A DNA stretch of 18,172 nt from Flavobacteriaceae bacterium (GCA_018623655.1 JAAZVG010000014.1:1-18172), one strand, 5' to 3'; positions 6,753 through 14,841 are shown, numbered from the stretch's first letter. Translations and numbers: made by a program. The notes: generated by a model from the letters alone, not told the origin.

Positions 6753-6796
6753 AGTCTTGTGATTTAGATGATTAAATTGATTAGTGTAGAACGAAT

Positions 6797-7900
6797 CTAC
6801 GCGTTTAATGATTGAATAAATTGATCAAAAAGATACCTTGAATCATGAGGTCCAGGACTTGCTTCAGGGTGATATTGAACTGAAAATACTGAACTGTCTT
6901 TTCGTTGGATACCCGCCACCGTATGATCATTTAGGTGGGTATGTGTAATTTCTAATTCGGTGTTAGAATCAAGGGATTCTTTAGAAACTGCAAAACCGTG
7001 GTTTTGAGAAGTGATCTCGCCTCTTCCGGTTAATACATTTAATACTGGATGATTAATTCCACGGTGACCATTATGCATTTTAAAAGTCTGAACCCCATGA
7101 GAAAGAGCTAGTACTTGGTGCCCCAAACAAATTCCGAATAAAGGCTTTTTAGATTTGACGATGTCATTAGTCGTTGCTATCGCTTCATCTAAGGGTTCAG
7201 GATCTCCAGGACCATTAGAAACAAAGTATCCATCAGGGCCCCACTCACTCAATTCATCAAAGCTTGAATCGTGAGGAAAGACTTTTAAATAAGCCCCTCT
7301 TTCAGATAGACAACGAAGAATATTTCGCTTTACTCCAAGATCTAGGACAGACACCTTCCATTTCGATTCAGGATCTCCAAAGAAGTAAGGCTCTTTTGTA
7401 GAAACTTTAGATGCTAATTCTAAACCTGTCATACTCGGAACTGATGCTAACTCAATACCCAATTGTTCAAGCTCATCTACTCGAGTTGAAATCACAGCAT
7501 TTTGAGCTCCATAATCTCTTATATGTGCAACTAAAGCGCGCGTATCTACGTCTGAAATAGCAAACGTATTATTCTTGCTTAAAAATTCTTCCAAAGAAGC
7601 GTCTGCTCCGGGACGAGAATAGGTATAACTAAAATTCTTACATACTAGTCCTGCGATTTTAACTGATGAAGACTCTACCTCATCTTCTGCAGTACCATAA
7701 TTTCCAATATGGGCGTTAGTAAGAACCATAATCTGACCAAAATAAGAGGGATCGGTAAAAATTTCCTGGTATCCAGTCATACCGGTATTGAAGCAAATTT
7801 CACCAAAAGCAGTACCATCTAGATTAGCTATGGACTTTCCGTAGAATACAGTTCCGTCTTCTAATAAAAGAATAGCATCTTTTCGTTGGGTATATTTCAT
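6797..7900 (-). CDS. carA: carbamoyl-phosphate synthase, small (glutaminase) subunit
   Basis: Hydrolyses glutamine and passes ammonia to the large subunit CarB, which makes carbamoyl phosphate for arginine and pyrimidine synthesis. The 367-aa protein has the N-terminal CPSase small-chain domain (about 1-135) and a C-terminal class I glutamine amidotransferase domain. The triad is C258 in FGICLGHQ, H344 and E346 in YHPEASPGP. The frame opens two codons upstream at a TTG, and the ATG at 7900 is used. No carB is in the window, so the partner is encoded elsewhere. It sits just beyond the ribosomal operon terminator. A TAAATTTG box at 7911-7904 is only 3 nt from the ATG, so I could not settle on a promoter. 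Confidence 0.97.
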   Translation of the reverse strand: MKYTQRKDAILLLEDGTVFYGKSIANLDGTAFGEICFNTGMTGYQEIFTDPSYFGQIMVLTNAHIGNYGTAEDEVESSSVKIAGLVCKNFSYTYSRPGADASLEEFLSKNNTFAISDVDTRALVAHIRDYGAQNAVISTRVDELEQLGIELASVPSMTGLELASKVSTKEPYFFGDPESKWKVSVLDLGVKRNILRCLSERGAYLKVFPHDSSFDELSEWGPDGYFVSNGPGDPEPLDEAIATTNDIVKSKKPLFGICLGHQVLALSHGVQTFKMHNGHRGINHPVLNVLTGRGEITSQNHGFAVSKESLDSNTELEITHTHLNDHTVAGIQRKDSSVFSVQYHPEASPGPHDSRYLFDQFIQSLNA

Positions 7901-7930
7901 TCTCAAATTTATTTAGTCACAAAAAAACAT

Positions 7931-7963
7931 AAAAAAAGGATACACTGCTTAGTGTACCCTTTT
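7931..7963 (-). terminator. terminator of the ribosomal protein supercluster
   Basis: On the minus strand GGGTACACT (7959-7951) pairs with AGTGTATCC (7946-7938) around AAGC, with one G·U wobble. An A4/T4 extension is followed by a run of seven T (7937-7931). It begins about 31 nt after the rplQ stop. On the plus strand the wobble becomes A×C, so the element is built for minus-strand transcripts. Confidence 0.88.
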
Positions 7964-7994
7964 CAATTATATTGAAATAATTAACAATGAAAAT

Positions 7995-8591
7995 CTATTT
8001 GATTTCTTCATCTGTCGATTCTTCAGTAGTTTCTGCTTCTGACGTAGTTTCTTCAGTAGTTTCTGCTTCTGGAGCAGCCTCTTCAGCAGTGGCAGGAGCT
8101 TCAGCTACAGCAACTTCTTCAACAGCTGGAGCAGCCTCTTTTGTCTCTGCAGATTTAGAACGACGACTTCTTCGAGTTGACTTCGCTTTCTTTTCAGTAG
8201 CATTGTACGTTTCATTGAAGTCAACGAGTTCGATAAGAGCCATATCAGCACTATCTCCAAGACGATTACCGAGCTTGATAATACGCGTATATCCTCCCTG
8301 ACGATCGGCAACTTTTTCAGAAACCTCAGAAAACAATTGAGCCACAGCCTCCTTGTTTCTAAGATAACTAAAGGCTACTCTTCGGTTGTGCGTACTCTTT
8401 TCAATAGTTGAATTATTATCTGCCTTTGCCTTTGTAATTAGAGGCTCAACGAACTGCTTAAGGGCTTTTGCCTTTGCAGTAGTCGTGTTGATTCGTTTAT
8501 GTTCAATTAGAGAACATGCCATATTCGCAAGCATTGACTTACGATGTGAGGCGGTACGCCCTAAGTGATTGATTTTCTTTCCGTGTCTCAT
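7995..8591 (-). CDS. rplQ: 50S ribosomal protein L17 with acidic C-terminal extension
   Basis: Large-subunit protein L17, last gene of the supercluster. The first 120 or so residues are the conserved fold (MRHGKKINHLGRTASHRKSM, then a core ending near LIELVDFNE). The 198-aa length is far beyond the usual 115-130. After a basic linker (about 132-148, rich in R, K and S) comes a tail of about 50 residues almost entirely A, E, T, P, V and S, ending in two near-identical 10-residue units (EAETTEETTS, EAETTEESTD). Low-complexity tails on L17 occur in Bacteroidota. The tail is probably disordered, and its function is not known to me. The ATG is 2 nt after the rpoA stop. Confidence 0.96.
   Translation of the reverse strand: MRHGKKINHLGRTASHRKSMLANMACSLIEHKRINTTTAKAKALKQFVEPLITKAKADNNSTIEKSTHNRRVAFSYLRNKEAVAQLFSEVSEKVADRQGGYTRIIKLGNRLGDSADMALIELVDFNETYNATEKKAKSTRRSRRSKSAETKEAAPAVEEVAVAEAPATAEEAAPEAETTEETTSEAETTEESTDEEIK
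8020..8071 (-). repeat. two direct repeats coding the L17 tail
   Basis: A 22-bp sequence (TCTTCAGTAGTTTCTGCTTC plus TG on the plus strand) occurs at 8020-8041 and again at 8050-8071, a 30-bp period. It encodes the tandem 10-residue acidic units at the end of L17. The identity at the DNA level suggests recent duplication or slippage. Confidence 0.85.
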
Positions 8592-8593
8592 AT

Positions 8594-9586
8594 CTAGTCT
8601 CTATCTAATTTGTACTTGGTTAGATCCATTCCAAATTCTAATCCCTTACTTTGAACAAGTTCTTCGAGCTCCGTCAACGACTTCTTACCGAAGTTTCTGA
8701 ATTTCATTAAATCGTTTTTATTAAAAGAGACAAGATCACCTAGAGTATCTACCTCAGCCGCCTTTAAACAATTCAGTGCACGAACAGAAAGGTCCATATC
8801 TACTAACTTCGTTTTAAGGAGCTGACGCATATGTAAAGATTCTTCATCGTAAGTCTCTGTGCGCTCTAATTCTTCTGCCTCTAAAGTGATTCTCTCATCA
8901 GAGAATAACATGAAATGGTGGATAAGAATTTTAGCAGCTTCGGTAAGGGCATCTTTAGGAGCAATCGAACCGTCAGTTACAATTTCGAAAACCAATTTTT
9001 CGAAGTCAGTTTTTTGCTCTACACGATAGTTCTCGATACTATACTTAACATTCTTAATCGGTGTAAAGATCGAATCGATAGCAACTGTTCCTATAGGTGC
9101 ATTTGCCTTTTTATTATCGTCAGCAGAAACGTAACCACGTCCTTTCTCGATGGTGAGCTGAAGATTAATATTTACCTTACTATCTAGATTACAAATTACC
9201 TGATCAGGATTCAAAACCTGGAAACCAGAGATAAATTTCTGAAAATCACCAGCAGTAATCTTATCGGTATTAGAAATTGAAATTGCAACAGTTTCGTTTT
9301 CAACATCGTCGATTTGACGCTTGAAACGAACTTGTTTAAGATTAAGGATCATTTCGGTTACATCTTCAACAACTCCTGGAATCACTGAAAACTCATGATC
9401 TACACCTTCAATGCGAATTGAAGTAATCGCGAAGCCTTCTAAAGATGAAAGTAATACGCGACGAAGAGCATTTCCTACGGTTAAGCCGTAGCCTGGTTCC
9501 AATGGACGAAATTCAAATTTCCCATCGAAATCAGTTGACTCGATCATGATTACTTTATCCGGCTTTTGAAAATTTAGTATTGCCAT
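8594..9586 (-). CDS. rpoA: RNA polymerase alpha subunit
   Basis: Alpha subunit of RNA polymerase, which dimerises to nucleate the core enzyme and contacts upstream DNA and activators. The 330-aa protein has the N-terminal assembly domain (about 1-235, with LTVGNALRRVLLSSLEG near 35-51) and the C-terminal domain (about 258-325) joined by an acidic linker. R269 in LSVRALNCL corresponds to E. coli R265, the DNA and UP-element contact. It lies between rpsD (23 nt upstream) and rplQ (2 nt downstream), the standard alpha-operon order. Confidence 0.98.
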   Translation of the reverse strand: MAILNFQKPDKVIMIESTDFDGKFEFRPLEPGYGLTVGNALRRVLLSSLEGFAITSIRIEGVDHEFSVIPGVVEDVTEMILNLKQVRFKRQIDDVENETVAISISNTDKITAGDFQKFISGFQVLNPDQVICNLDSKVNINLQLTIEKGRGYVSADDNKKANAPIGTVAIDSIFTPIKNVKYSIENYRVEQKTDFEKLVFEIVTDGSIAPKDALTEAAKILIHHFMLFSDERITLEAEELERTETYDEESLHMRQLLKTKLVDMDLSVRALNCLKAAEVDTLGDLVSFNKNDLMKFRNFGKKSLTELEELVQSKGLEFGMDLTKYKLDRD

Positions 9587-9609
9587 ATCAAACGTTATTG
9601 AGGGTGAAA

Positions 9610-10215
9610 TTATTTAGAGTACAATTCGACGATTAGCTGTTCCTTGATTGTCTCAGGAATCTGAACACGCTCGGGAATATTTACAAACGTTCCCTCAAGC
9701 TTATCTGAATTCCAGTTTAGCCATTCGAAAGATTGATTTGTATTTGCTAAGGAGTCAGTGATTTTTTGAACTGACTTCGATTTCTCACGAACACCTACAA
9801 CTTGCCCTGGTTTCACCTGATAAGACGGAATGTTAACGATCTCTCCATCCACAGTTACATGGCGGTGAGATACTAACTGACGGGCAGCTCTACGTGAAGG
9901 AGCAATGCCAAAACGATAAACCACGTTATCTAAACGAGATTCACAAAGTTGAAGAAGTACTTCACCAGTAACTCCTTTACTTCTATTCGCTTTAGCGAAA
10001 AGATTACGGAACTGTTTTTCAAGAATACCATAAGTATACTTTGCTTTTTGCTTTTCCATAAGCTGCACAGCATACTCTGATTTTTTCCCACGACGACGGT
10101 TATTTCCGTGCTGCCCTGGAGGATAATTCTTTTTTTCAAAAGATTTGTCGTCGCCGAAGATGGCTTCACCAAACTTTCGAGCGATTTTAGTAGATGGTCC
10201 TGTATATCTTGCCAT
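9610..10215 (-). CDS. rpsD: 30S ribosomal protein S4
   Basis: Primary 16S rRNA-binding protein that starts assembly of the 30S body. In E. coli it also represses its own operon. It is 201 aa, with an N-terminal region followed by the S4 RNA-binding domain from about 91 to 155 (LCESRLDNVVYRFGIAPSRR, then SHRHVTVDGEIVNIPSYQVKPG). The N-terminus lacks the cysteines of the zinc-binding form, so this is a zinc-free variant. It is preceded by the longest gap in the cluster (76 nt), which holds a possible leader element. Confidence 0.97.
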   Translation of the reverse strand: MARYTGPSTKIARKFGEAIFGDDKSFEKKNYPPGQHGNNRRRGKKSEYAVQLMEKQKAKYTYGILEKQFRNLFAKANRSKGVTGEVLLQLCESRLDNVVYRFGIAPSRRAARQLVSHRHVTVDGEIVNIPSYQVKPGQVVGVREKSKSVQKITDSLANTNQSFEWLNWNSDKLEGTFVNIPERVQIPETIKEQLIVELYSK

Positions 10216-10234
10216 AAAAATAAAATTGGGAGGT

Positions 10235-10266
10235 GGTTATGAATTAAGGCTTATCCTTCGATAACC
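10235..10266 (-). promoter_or_regulatory. inverted repeat in the rpsD leader
   Basis: On the minus strand GGTTAT-CG-AAGG-ATAAG-CCTT-AATTC-ATAACC can fold as a 6-bp and a 4-bp stem separated by an asymmetric internal loop. It lies in the 76-nt gap between rpsK and rpsD, ending 19 nt before the rpsD ATG. CACCTCC follows at once, a match to the 3' tail of 16S rRNA. There is no T tract, so it is not a standard terminator. It may be a site for S4 autoregulation or mRNA processing, but this is inference only. Confidence 0.35.
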
Positions 10267-10291
10267 GCAAATCCTCTATTAATTAATAAAA

Positions 10292-10684
10292 TTAAACTCT
10301 TCTTCTTGCTGGTGGTCTACATCCATTGTGTGGCATTGGAGTAACATCAACAATTTCTGTTACTTCAATCCCCGAGTTGTGAATCGAACGAATAGCAGAT
10401 TCACGACCATTACCAGGCCCTTTTACGAAAACTTTCACTTTGCGAAGACCAGCTTCCTGAGCAACCTTAGCACAATCTTCAGCAGCAACCTGTGCAGCGT
10501 AAGGTGTATTTTTCTTAGATCCTCTAAAGCCCATCTTACCCGCAGATGACCACGAAATTACATCACCATTTTTATTGGTGAGTGAAATGATAATGTTGTT
10601 GAAAGAAGAAACGATATGCGCTTCACCAGTGCTCTCAACAATAACTTTACGTTTCTTAACGGTTTTACTAGTTCCTTTTGCCAT
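10292..10684 (-). CDS. rpsK: 30S ribosomal protein S11
   Basis: Small-subunit platform protein that binds 16S rRNA near the E site and contacts S7. The 130-aa length is normal. Conserved features include SFNNIIISLTN near residue 28, the SSAGKMGFRGSKKNTPYAAQ stretch, and the strongly conserved basic C-terminus TPMPHNGCRPPARRRV. It follows rpsM by 9 nt and precedes the unusual 76-nt gap before rpsD. Confidence 0.98.
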   Translation of the reverse strand: MAKGTSKTVKKRKVIVESTGEAHIVSSFNNIIISLTNKNGDVISWSSAGKMGFRGSKKNTPYAAQVAAEDCAKVAQEAGLRKVKVFVKGPGNGRESAIRSIHNSGIEVTEIVDVTPMPHNGCRPPARRRV

Positions 10685-10693
10685 ATTAAGCTA

Positions 10694-11068
10694 TTATTTG
10701 GTTGCTTTCTTCTTGTTAGCAACTGTTTTACGCTTCCCTTTACGAGTACGCGAGTTATTCTTAGTACGTTGTCCGCGTAATGGAAGACCAAGTCTGTGAC
10801 GGATACCTCGTTGACAACCAATGTCCATAAGACGCTTGATGTTTAGAGACACTTCTGAACGCAACTCACCTTCTATAGTGAATTGAGAAACAGCATCACG
10901 TATTTTTCCGATTTCATCATCGTTCCAATCAGACACCTTTTTGCCTTCTGAAACTCCAGCTTGATCTAGGATATCTTTTGCACGACTTTTTCCGATACCG
11001 AAAATATAAGTAAGTGCAATGACACCACGCTTCTGTTTAGGTATATCAACCCCAGCAATTCTTGCCAT
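10694..11068 (-). CDS. rpsM: 30S ribosomal protein S13
   Basis: Small-subunit head protein that contacts P-site tRNA and forms bridges with L5 and 23S rRNA. The 124-aa length is normal. The N-terminal helix-turn-helix-like region (MARIAGVDIPKQKRGVIALTYIFGIG) and the conserved RHRLGLPLRGQRTKNNSRTRKG stretch (starting near residue 91) are both present, followed by a lysine-rich tail that reaches toward the tRNAs. Only 2 nt separate it from rpmJ. Confidence 0.98.
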   Translation of the reverse strand: MARIAGVDIPKQKRGVIALTYIFGIGKSRAKDILDQAGVSEGKKVSDWNDDEIGKIRDAVSQFTIEGELRSEVSLNIKRLMDIGCQRGIRHRLGLPLRGQRTKNNSRTRKGKRKTVANKKKATK

Positions 11069-11070
11069 AA

Positions 11071-11187
11071 CTATCCTTGTCTTTGTTTAAATTTTGGATT
11101 CTTCTTGTTGATCACGTATAGTCGACCCTTACGACGCACAATTTTACAATCGGCGCTTCTTTTCTTAATAGATGCCCTAACCTTCAT
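11071..11187 (-). CDS. rpmJ: 50S ribosomal protein L36, zinc-free form
   Basis: A 38-codon gene read directly from the sequence: it begins MKVRASIKKRSADCK and ends KFKQRQG before a TAG stop. Of the four zinc ligands in the classical Cys-Cys-Cys-His form only C14 remains. Position 11 is Ser, and the later Cys and His sites are Asn or Lys and Phe. It therefore cannot bind zinc in the classical way, as is usual for this lineage as I recall it. It fits exactly between infA (1 nt) and rpsM (2 nt), the normal order secY - infA - rpmJ - rpsM. Confidence 0.95.
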   Translation of the reverse strand: MKVRASIKKRSADCKIVRRKGRLYVINKKNPKFKQRQG

Positions 11188-11188
11188 A

Positions 11189-11404
11189 TTAATATCTGTA
11201 TGTAATTCTTGCTTTAGTTAAATCATATGGACTCATCTCTAACTTTACCTTATCTCCCGGTAATAGTTTGATATAATGCATGCGCATTTTACCAGAGATG
11301 TGTGCCGTAACAACATGACCATTATCTAGTTCCACACGAAACATGGCGTTTGACAACGCTTCAATAATAGATCCATCTTGTTCAATAGCCGCTTGTTTTG
11401 CCAT
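11189..11404 (-). CDS. infA: translation initiation factor IF-1
   Basis: Single OB-fold protein of 71 aa that occupies the 30S A site during initiation and supports IF-2 and IF-3. The sequence is canonical: an acidic, alanine-rich N-terminus, then ALSNAMFRVELDNGHVVTAHISGKMR, LLPGDKVKLEMSPYDLTKARITYRY. It is embedded between secY (2 nt) and rpmJ (1 nt), an arrangement shared with Gram-positives and Bacteroidota but not with E. coli, where infA is elsewhere. Confidence 0.98.
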   Translation of the reverse strand: MAKQAAIEQDGSIIEALSNAMFRVELDNGHVVTAHISGKMRMHYIKLLPGDKVKLEMSPYDLTKARITYRY

Positions 11405-11406
11405 AA

Positions 11407-12744
11407 TTAAGCTACTTTACGATTTTTTCCTGATTTCATTAGACCGTCGTAATGACGATTTAATAAGTATGCATTTACCTGTTGAACAGTATCGATAGCA
11501 ACACCCACCATAATAAGAAGTGAGGTACCACCGTAGAATAATGCCCATCCTGCCTGGACATCCATAAGTTTAACAACAACTGCAGGAAGTACTGCCAGAA
11601 TTGCTAAGAAAATAGCTCCAGGGAAGGTAATCAAAGACATCACTTTATCTAAGAAGTCACCGGTTTCAGCACCAGGTCTTATGCCAGGAACAAAACCGCC
11701 ACTTCGCTTTAGATCGTCGGCCATTTTTGAAGTAGGAATCGTGATAGCAGTATAAAGGAAAGTAAACACGATAATCAGTAGAGCAAACAAAATATTGTAA
11801 GCTAAACCGAAAATATCCTGAAAATTTACCTCAAGCCACTGACCGATTTCAGTGTTGTTAAATGAACGACCAATGAGTCCTGGAGCAAACATGATTGCCT
11901 GGGCAAAGATGATTGGCATTACCCCAGAAGCATTTAATTTTAATGGGATGTACTGACGAGCACCAACAGCTGACTGAGAACCAGAAGCAGTTCGTCTCGC
12001 ATATTGAACAGGGACCTGTCTTACTGCCATTACTACTAGTATCGAAGCTAGGATAACAATGAACCAAAGAATAAGCTCTACAAGAATGAGCATAAGTCCT
12101 CCGTTATTATTCGCAGTACGCGAAATAAATTCCTGTACAAATGATTGCGGTAGCGTAGCAATAATACCCACCATAATTAGTAGTGAAATACCATTACCGA
12201 TTCCCTTATCGGTGATGCGTTCTCCTAACCACATTGCAAAAACAGTACCGGTTACGAGAATGATTACCGCGGGTATCATAAACCCGAGACCTTTTCCTAA
12301 TACAAAAGCACTATCAGGGACACCCAAAGCACTCAGACCATATAAGTAAGCAGGGGCTTGAACGATACAAATTGCAATCGTTAACCAACGTGTAATTTGG
12401 GTTTTTGTTTTACGACCACTTTCTCCTTCCTTATCTAGTTTCTGCAAATAAGGAATTGCAATACCCATCAACTGTACCACAATAGAAGCGGAGATATAAG
12501 GCATAATTCCTAAAGCAAAAATCGATGCGTTAGCAAAAGCACCTCCAGTAAATGCATTAAGAATACCTAAAATACCCTGTTCTGTATTTTGATTTAACTG
12601 TACGAGTTGATCTGTATCTATACCAGGCAGAACTACCTGTGCTCCAAAACGATAGACTAGAATTAATCCAAGAGTTACAATAATCTTGTTACGTAGCTCT
12701 TCGATCTTCCAGATATTCGTTAAGGTTTCTATAAACTTCTTCAT
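11407..12744 (-). CDS. secY: protein translocase subunit SecY
   Basis: Channel subunit of the SecYEG translocon in the inner membrane. The 445-aa protein has ten predicted membrane helices. Family landmarks are the plug-region segment after helix 1 (about 55-75), GERITDKGIGNGISLLI (174-190), the cytoplasmic loop around VPVQYARR (244-251), LNASGVMPIIFA (270-281) and the C5 loop signature GGFVPGIRPG (349-358), which contacts SecA and the ribosome. As usual it lies in the spc region after rplO. No adk or map separates it from infA. Confidence 0.98.
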   Translation of the reverse strand: MKKFIETLTNIWKIEELRNKIIVTLGLILVYRFGAQVVLPGIDTDQLVQLNQNTEQGILGILNAFTGGAFANASIFALGIMPYISASIVVQLMGIAIPYLQKLDKEGESGRKTKTQITRWLTIAICIVQAPAYLYGLSALGVPDSAFVLGKGLGFMIPAVIILVTGTVFAMWLGERITDKGIGNGISLLIMVGIIATLPQSFVQEFISRTANNNGGLMLILVELILWFIVILASILVVMAVRQVPVQYARRTASGSQSAVGARQYIPLKLNASGVMPIIFAQAIMFAPGLIGRSFNNTEIGQWLEVNFQDIFGLAYNILFALLIIVFTFLYTAITIPTSKMADDLKRSGGFVPGIRPGAETGDFLDKVMSLITFPGAIFLAILAVLPAVVVKLMDVQAGWALFYGGTSLLIMVGVAIDTVQQVNAYLLNRHYDGLMKSGKNRKVA

Positions 12745-12754
12745 TTAGAAAAAA

Positions 12755-13201
12755 TTAAATCTCAGTAGCAGTACCACCGGCTGCTTCAATTGCTGACTTA
12801 GCTGAAGCGGTAAACTTGTGTACGGTTACATTAACTTTAGACGAAACAGCACCATTCGCAAGAATTTTTACTAAGTCATTCTTACGGGCGATACCATTTG
12901 CAACTAAAACTTCAAAAGTAATGTCTGTCTGACCAGATGCAGCCAATGCTTCAAGTTGATCTAAACCGACACCTCGGTATTCTTTGCGATTGATGTTTTT
13001 AAAACCAAATTTTGGAACACGACGTTGCAGTGGCATTTGACCACCTTCAAAACCAATTTTCTTAGAATATCCAGAACGTGACTTTGCTCCTTTGTGACCA
13101 CGAGCAGCAGTACCACCTTTACCAGATCCTTCTCCGCGACCAACGCGTTTTCCTTCTCTATGAACTGAGCCTTCTGCCGGCTTTAAACTATGTAGGTTCA
13201 T
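12755..13201 (-). CDS. rplO: 50S ribosomal protein L15
   Basis: Large-subunit protein that binds 23S rRNA late in assembly. It is 148 aa. The Gly/Arg/Lys-rich N-terminal extension typical of L15 is clear (VGRGEGSGKGGTAARGHKGA, residues about 21-40), followed by FEGGQMPLQRRVPKFGF and a C-terminal globular domain (about 75-148). It sits 10 nt after rpmD and 10 nt before secY. Confidence 0.97.
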   Translation of the reverse strand: MNLHSLKPAEGSVHREGKRVGRGEGSGKGGTAARGHKGAKSRSGYSKKIGFEGGQMPLQRRVPKFGFKNINRKEYRGVGLDQLEALAASGQTDITFEVLVANGIARKNDLVKILANGAVSSKVNVTVHKFTASAKSAIEAAGGTATEI

Positions 13202-13211
13202 TTTTTAAACT

Positions 13212-13391
13212 TTATGATTGTTGAACATTTACTAAATGCTCAACCACTTTAACCATTCCTAAAATATTAGGAGTAGAATCGTGTTCTACTACCTGACCAA
13301 TTTTCTTCAAGCCTAAAGCTTCTAACGTACGCTTTTGGTTCTGTGGACGTTTGATGCTACTTCTTACCTGAGTGATTTTAATTTTTCCCAT
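13212..13391 (-). CDS. rpmD: 50S ribosomal protein L30
   Basis: Small single-domain L30 of 59 aa, the typical bacterial length. It begins MGKIKITQVRSSIKRPQNQK and contains the conserved LGLKKIGQVVEHDSTPNILGMV. The frame is open for two more codons to a GTG at 13397, but the ATG at 13391 gives the standard N-terminus and leaves an 8-nt gap after rpsE. Confidence 0.96.
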   Translation of the reverse strand: MGKIKITQVRSSIKRPQNQKRTLEALGLKKIGQVVEHDSTPNILGMVKVVEHLVNVQQS

Positions 13392-13399
13392 GACCACAA

Positions 13400-13924
13400 T
13401 TATCCGTTAAATACTTTATCTAAACTAATACCGCGTTGCTTAGCGATAGATTTTGCATCGCGAAGTTGCAATAATGCATCAAAAGTGGCTTTAACTACGT
13501 TGTGAGGGTTCGATGAACCTTGAGACTTAGAAAGCACATCGTGTACACCAACAGCTTCTAGTACTGCACGAACCGCACCACCGGCGATAACCCCGGTACC
13601 CTGTGAAGCAGGTTGTAGATATACTCTAGCACCACCAAACTTACCTTTTTGCTCGTGTGGTAAGGTACCATGAGTTAGAGGAATACGAACTAGATTTTTC
13701 TTAGCGTCCTCTACAGCTTTTGAAATTGCCGTTGCTACTTCTTTAGATTTACCTAAACCATGACCAACTACACCATTTTCATCGCCTACAACAACAATTG
13801 CAGAGAATCCAAAGGCACGACCACCCTTAGTTACTTTAGTTACACGTTGAACCCCAACAAGACGGTCCTTTAGTTCTAAACCACCTGGTTTAACAATCTC
13901 AACATTTTTATAGTTCTGATACAT
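13400..13924 (-). CDS. rpsE: 30S ribosomal protein S5
   Basis: Small-subunit protein at the mRNA entry site, important for decoding accuracy. The 174-aa product has the N-terminal double-stranded-RNA-binding domain (about 15-80, with RVTKVTKGGRAFGFSAIVVV and GHGLGKSKEV) and the C-terminal domain (about 90-160, with GTGVIAGGAVRAVLEAVG). Length and motifs are normal. It is flanked by rplR (8 nt) and rpmD (8 nt). Confidence 0.98.
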   Translation of the reverse strand: MYQNYKNVEIVKPGGLELKDRLVGVQRVTKVTKGGRAFGFSAIVVVGDENGVVGHGLGKSKEVATAISKAVEDAKKNLVRIPLTHGTLPHEQKGKFGGARVYLQPASQGTGVIAGGAVRAVLEAVGVHDVLSKSQGSSNPHNVVKATFDALLQLRDAKSIAKQRGISLDKVFNG

Positions 13925-13932
13925 AATCGTGA

Positions 13933-14286
13933 TTAGAATTTAAGTCCGCCTTCTCTAGCTCCTTCGGCTAAAGATTTTACTCTTCCGTGATACAAATTTC
14001 CTCCTCTATCAAAAGCTACTGCAGCGATTCCTTTTGCAAGGGCTTTTTCTGCAAGGCTCTTCCCGACAGCGTTTGCTTGCTCAATTTTGGTTCCTTCAAC
14101 TGAAGCTCCTTTATCGCGAGATGATGCTGCTGCAAGAGTAACACCGTTGCGATCGTCAATGATTTGAGCATAAATTTCCTTATTACTGCGAAAAACAGCT
14201 AGTCTAGGACGCTCTGGAGTACCAAAAGAACTTTTGCGAATACGCTTTTGGATACGTTGTCTTCTTTCTAGTTTACTTAATCCCAT
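13933..14286 (-). CDS. rplR: 50S ribosomal protein L18
   Basis: Binds 5S rRNA together with L5 in the central protuberance. It is 117 aa, normal for bacteria. The basic N-terminus (MGLSKLERRQRIQKRIRKS), PRLAVFRSNKEIYAQIIDD and the C-terminal VAFDRGGNLYHGRVKSLAEGAREGGL are hallmark L18 sequences. The gaps to its neighbours are 12 nt (rplF) and 8 nt (rpsE). Confidence 0.98.
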   Translation of the reverse strand: MGLSKLERRQRIQKRIRKSSFGTPERPRLAVFRSNKEIYAQIIDDRNGVTLAAASSRDKGASVEGTKIEQANAVGKSLAEKALAKGIAAVAFDRGGNLYHGRVKSLAEGAREGGLKF

Positions 14287-14298
14287 AGTATTTTACGG

Positions 14299-14841
14299 TT
14301 ATGCAGATTTACCTGCTTTTCTTCTAATTTGTTCACCCACAAACTTGATACCTTTTCCTTTATAAGGTTCTGGCTTTCTAAAACTGCGAATTTTAGCAGC
14401 TACCTGGCCAACGAGTTGCTTGTCATGTGAAGTTAGTTTCACGATTGGGTTCTTTCCTTTTTCAGATACCGTTTCAACTTTAACTTCAGGAGCAATATTC
14501 AAGATAATATTATGAGAGTAACCTATCGCTAGATCTAATTTTTGACCTTGGTTGCTGGCGCGATAACCAACTCCAACCAGTTCTAATTCTTTAGTCCAAC
14601 CTGCAGAAACTCCTTGAATCATGTTATTCACTAGAGCTCTGTAAAGACCGTGCTTTGAGCGGTGATCTTTCGAGTCTGAAGGGCGAGTAACAGAAACACT
14701 TCCGTCAACTACCTCAATGGATACAGCATCAAACTCTTGAGTTAATTCACCAAGCTTACCTGTGACCGTTATGGTTTGATCAGCTATAGTAACCGTAACA
14801 CCATCTGGAATCGAGATTGGGTTATTTCCTATTCTTGACAT
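14299..14841 (-). CDS. rplF: 50S ribosomal protein L6
   Basis: Large-subunit protein near the sarcin-ricin loop and the factor-binding site. The 180-aa product shows the two tandem L6 repeats (about 10-80 and 90-165), the start MSRIGNNPISIPDGVTV, and the C-terminal signature KPEPYKGKGIKFVGEQIRRKAGKSA. It is normal in length and lies between rpsH and rplR. Confidence 0.98.
   Translation of the reverse strand: MSRIGNNPISIPDGVTVTIADQTITVTGKLGELTQEFDAVSIEVVDGSVSVTRPSDSKDHRSKHGLYRALVNNMIQGVSAGWTKELELVGVGYRASNQGQKLDLAIGYSHNIILNIAPEVKVETVSEKGKNPIVKLTSHDKQLVGQVAAKIRSFRKPEPYKGKGIKFVGEQIRRKAGKSA

Noticed and set aside
6753..6796. Small inverted repeat GTAGA/TCTAC between carA and eno as a terminator
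   Set aside because: Only 5 bp of stem and no T tract follow, so it is unlikely to stop transcription.
7904..7911. TAAATTTG as the carA promoter
   Set aside because: It is an exact box but ends only 3 nt before the ATG, so transcription would begin inside the gene. It is noted in the carA entry, not called.
7987..8301. Plus-strand frame of 104 codons rich in Ser, Val and Ala opposite rplQ
   Set aside because: It is the antisense shadow of the low-complexity L17 tail. Its composition mirrors the repeat, and it has no promoter or family signature.
12059..12349. Plus-strand frame opposite secY
   Set aside because: Shadow of the SecY membrane helices, with no supporting signals.
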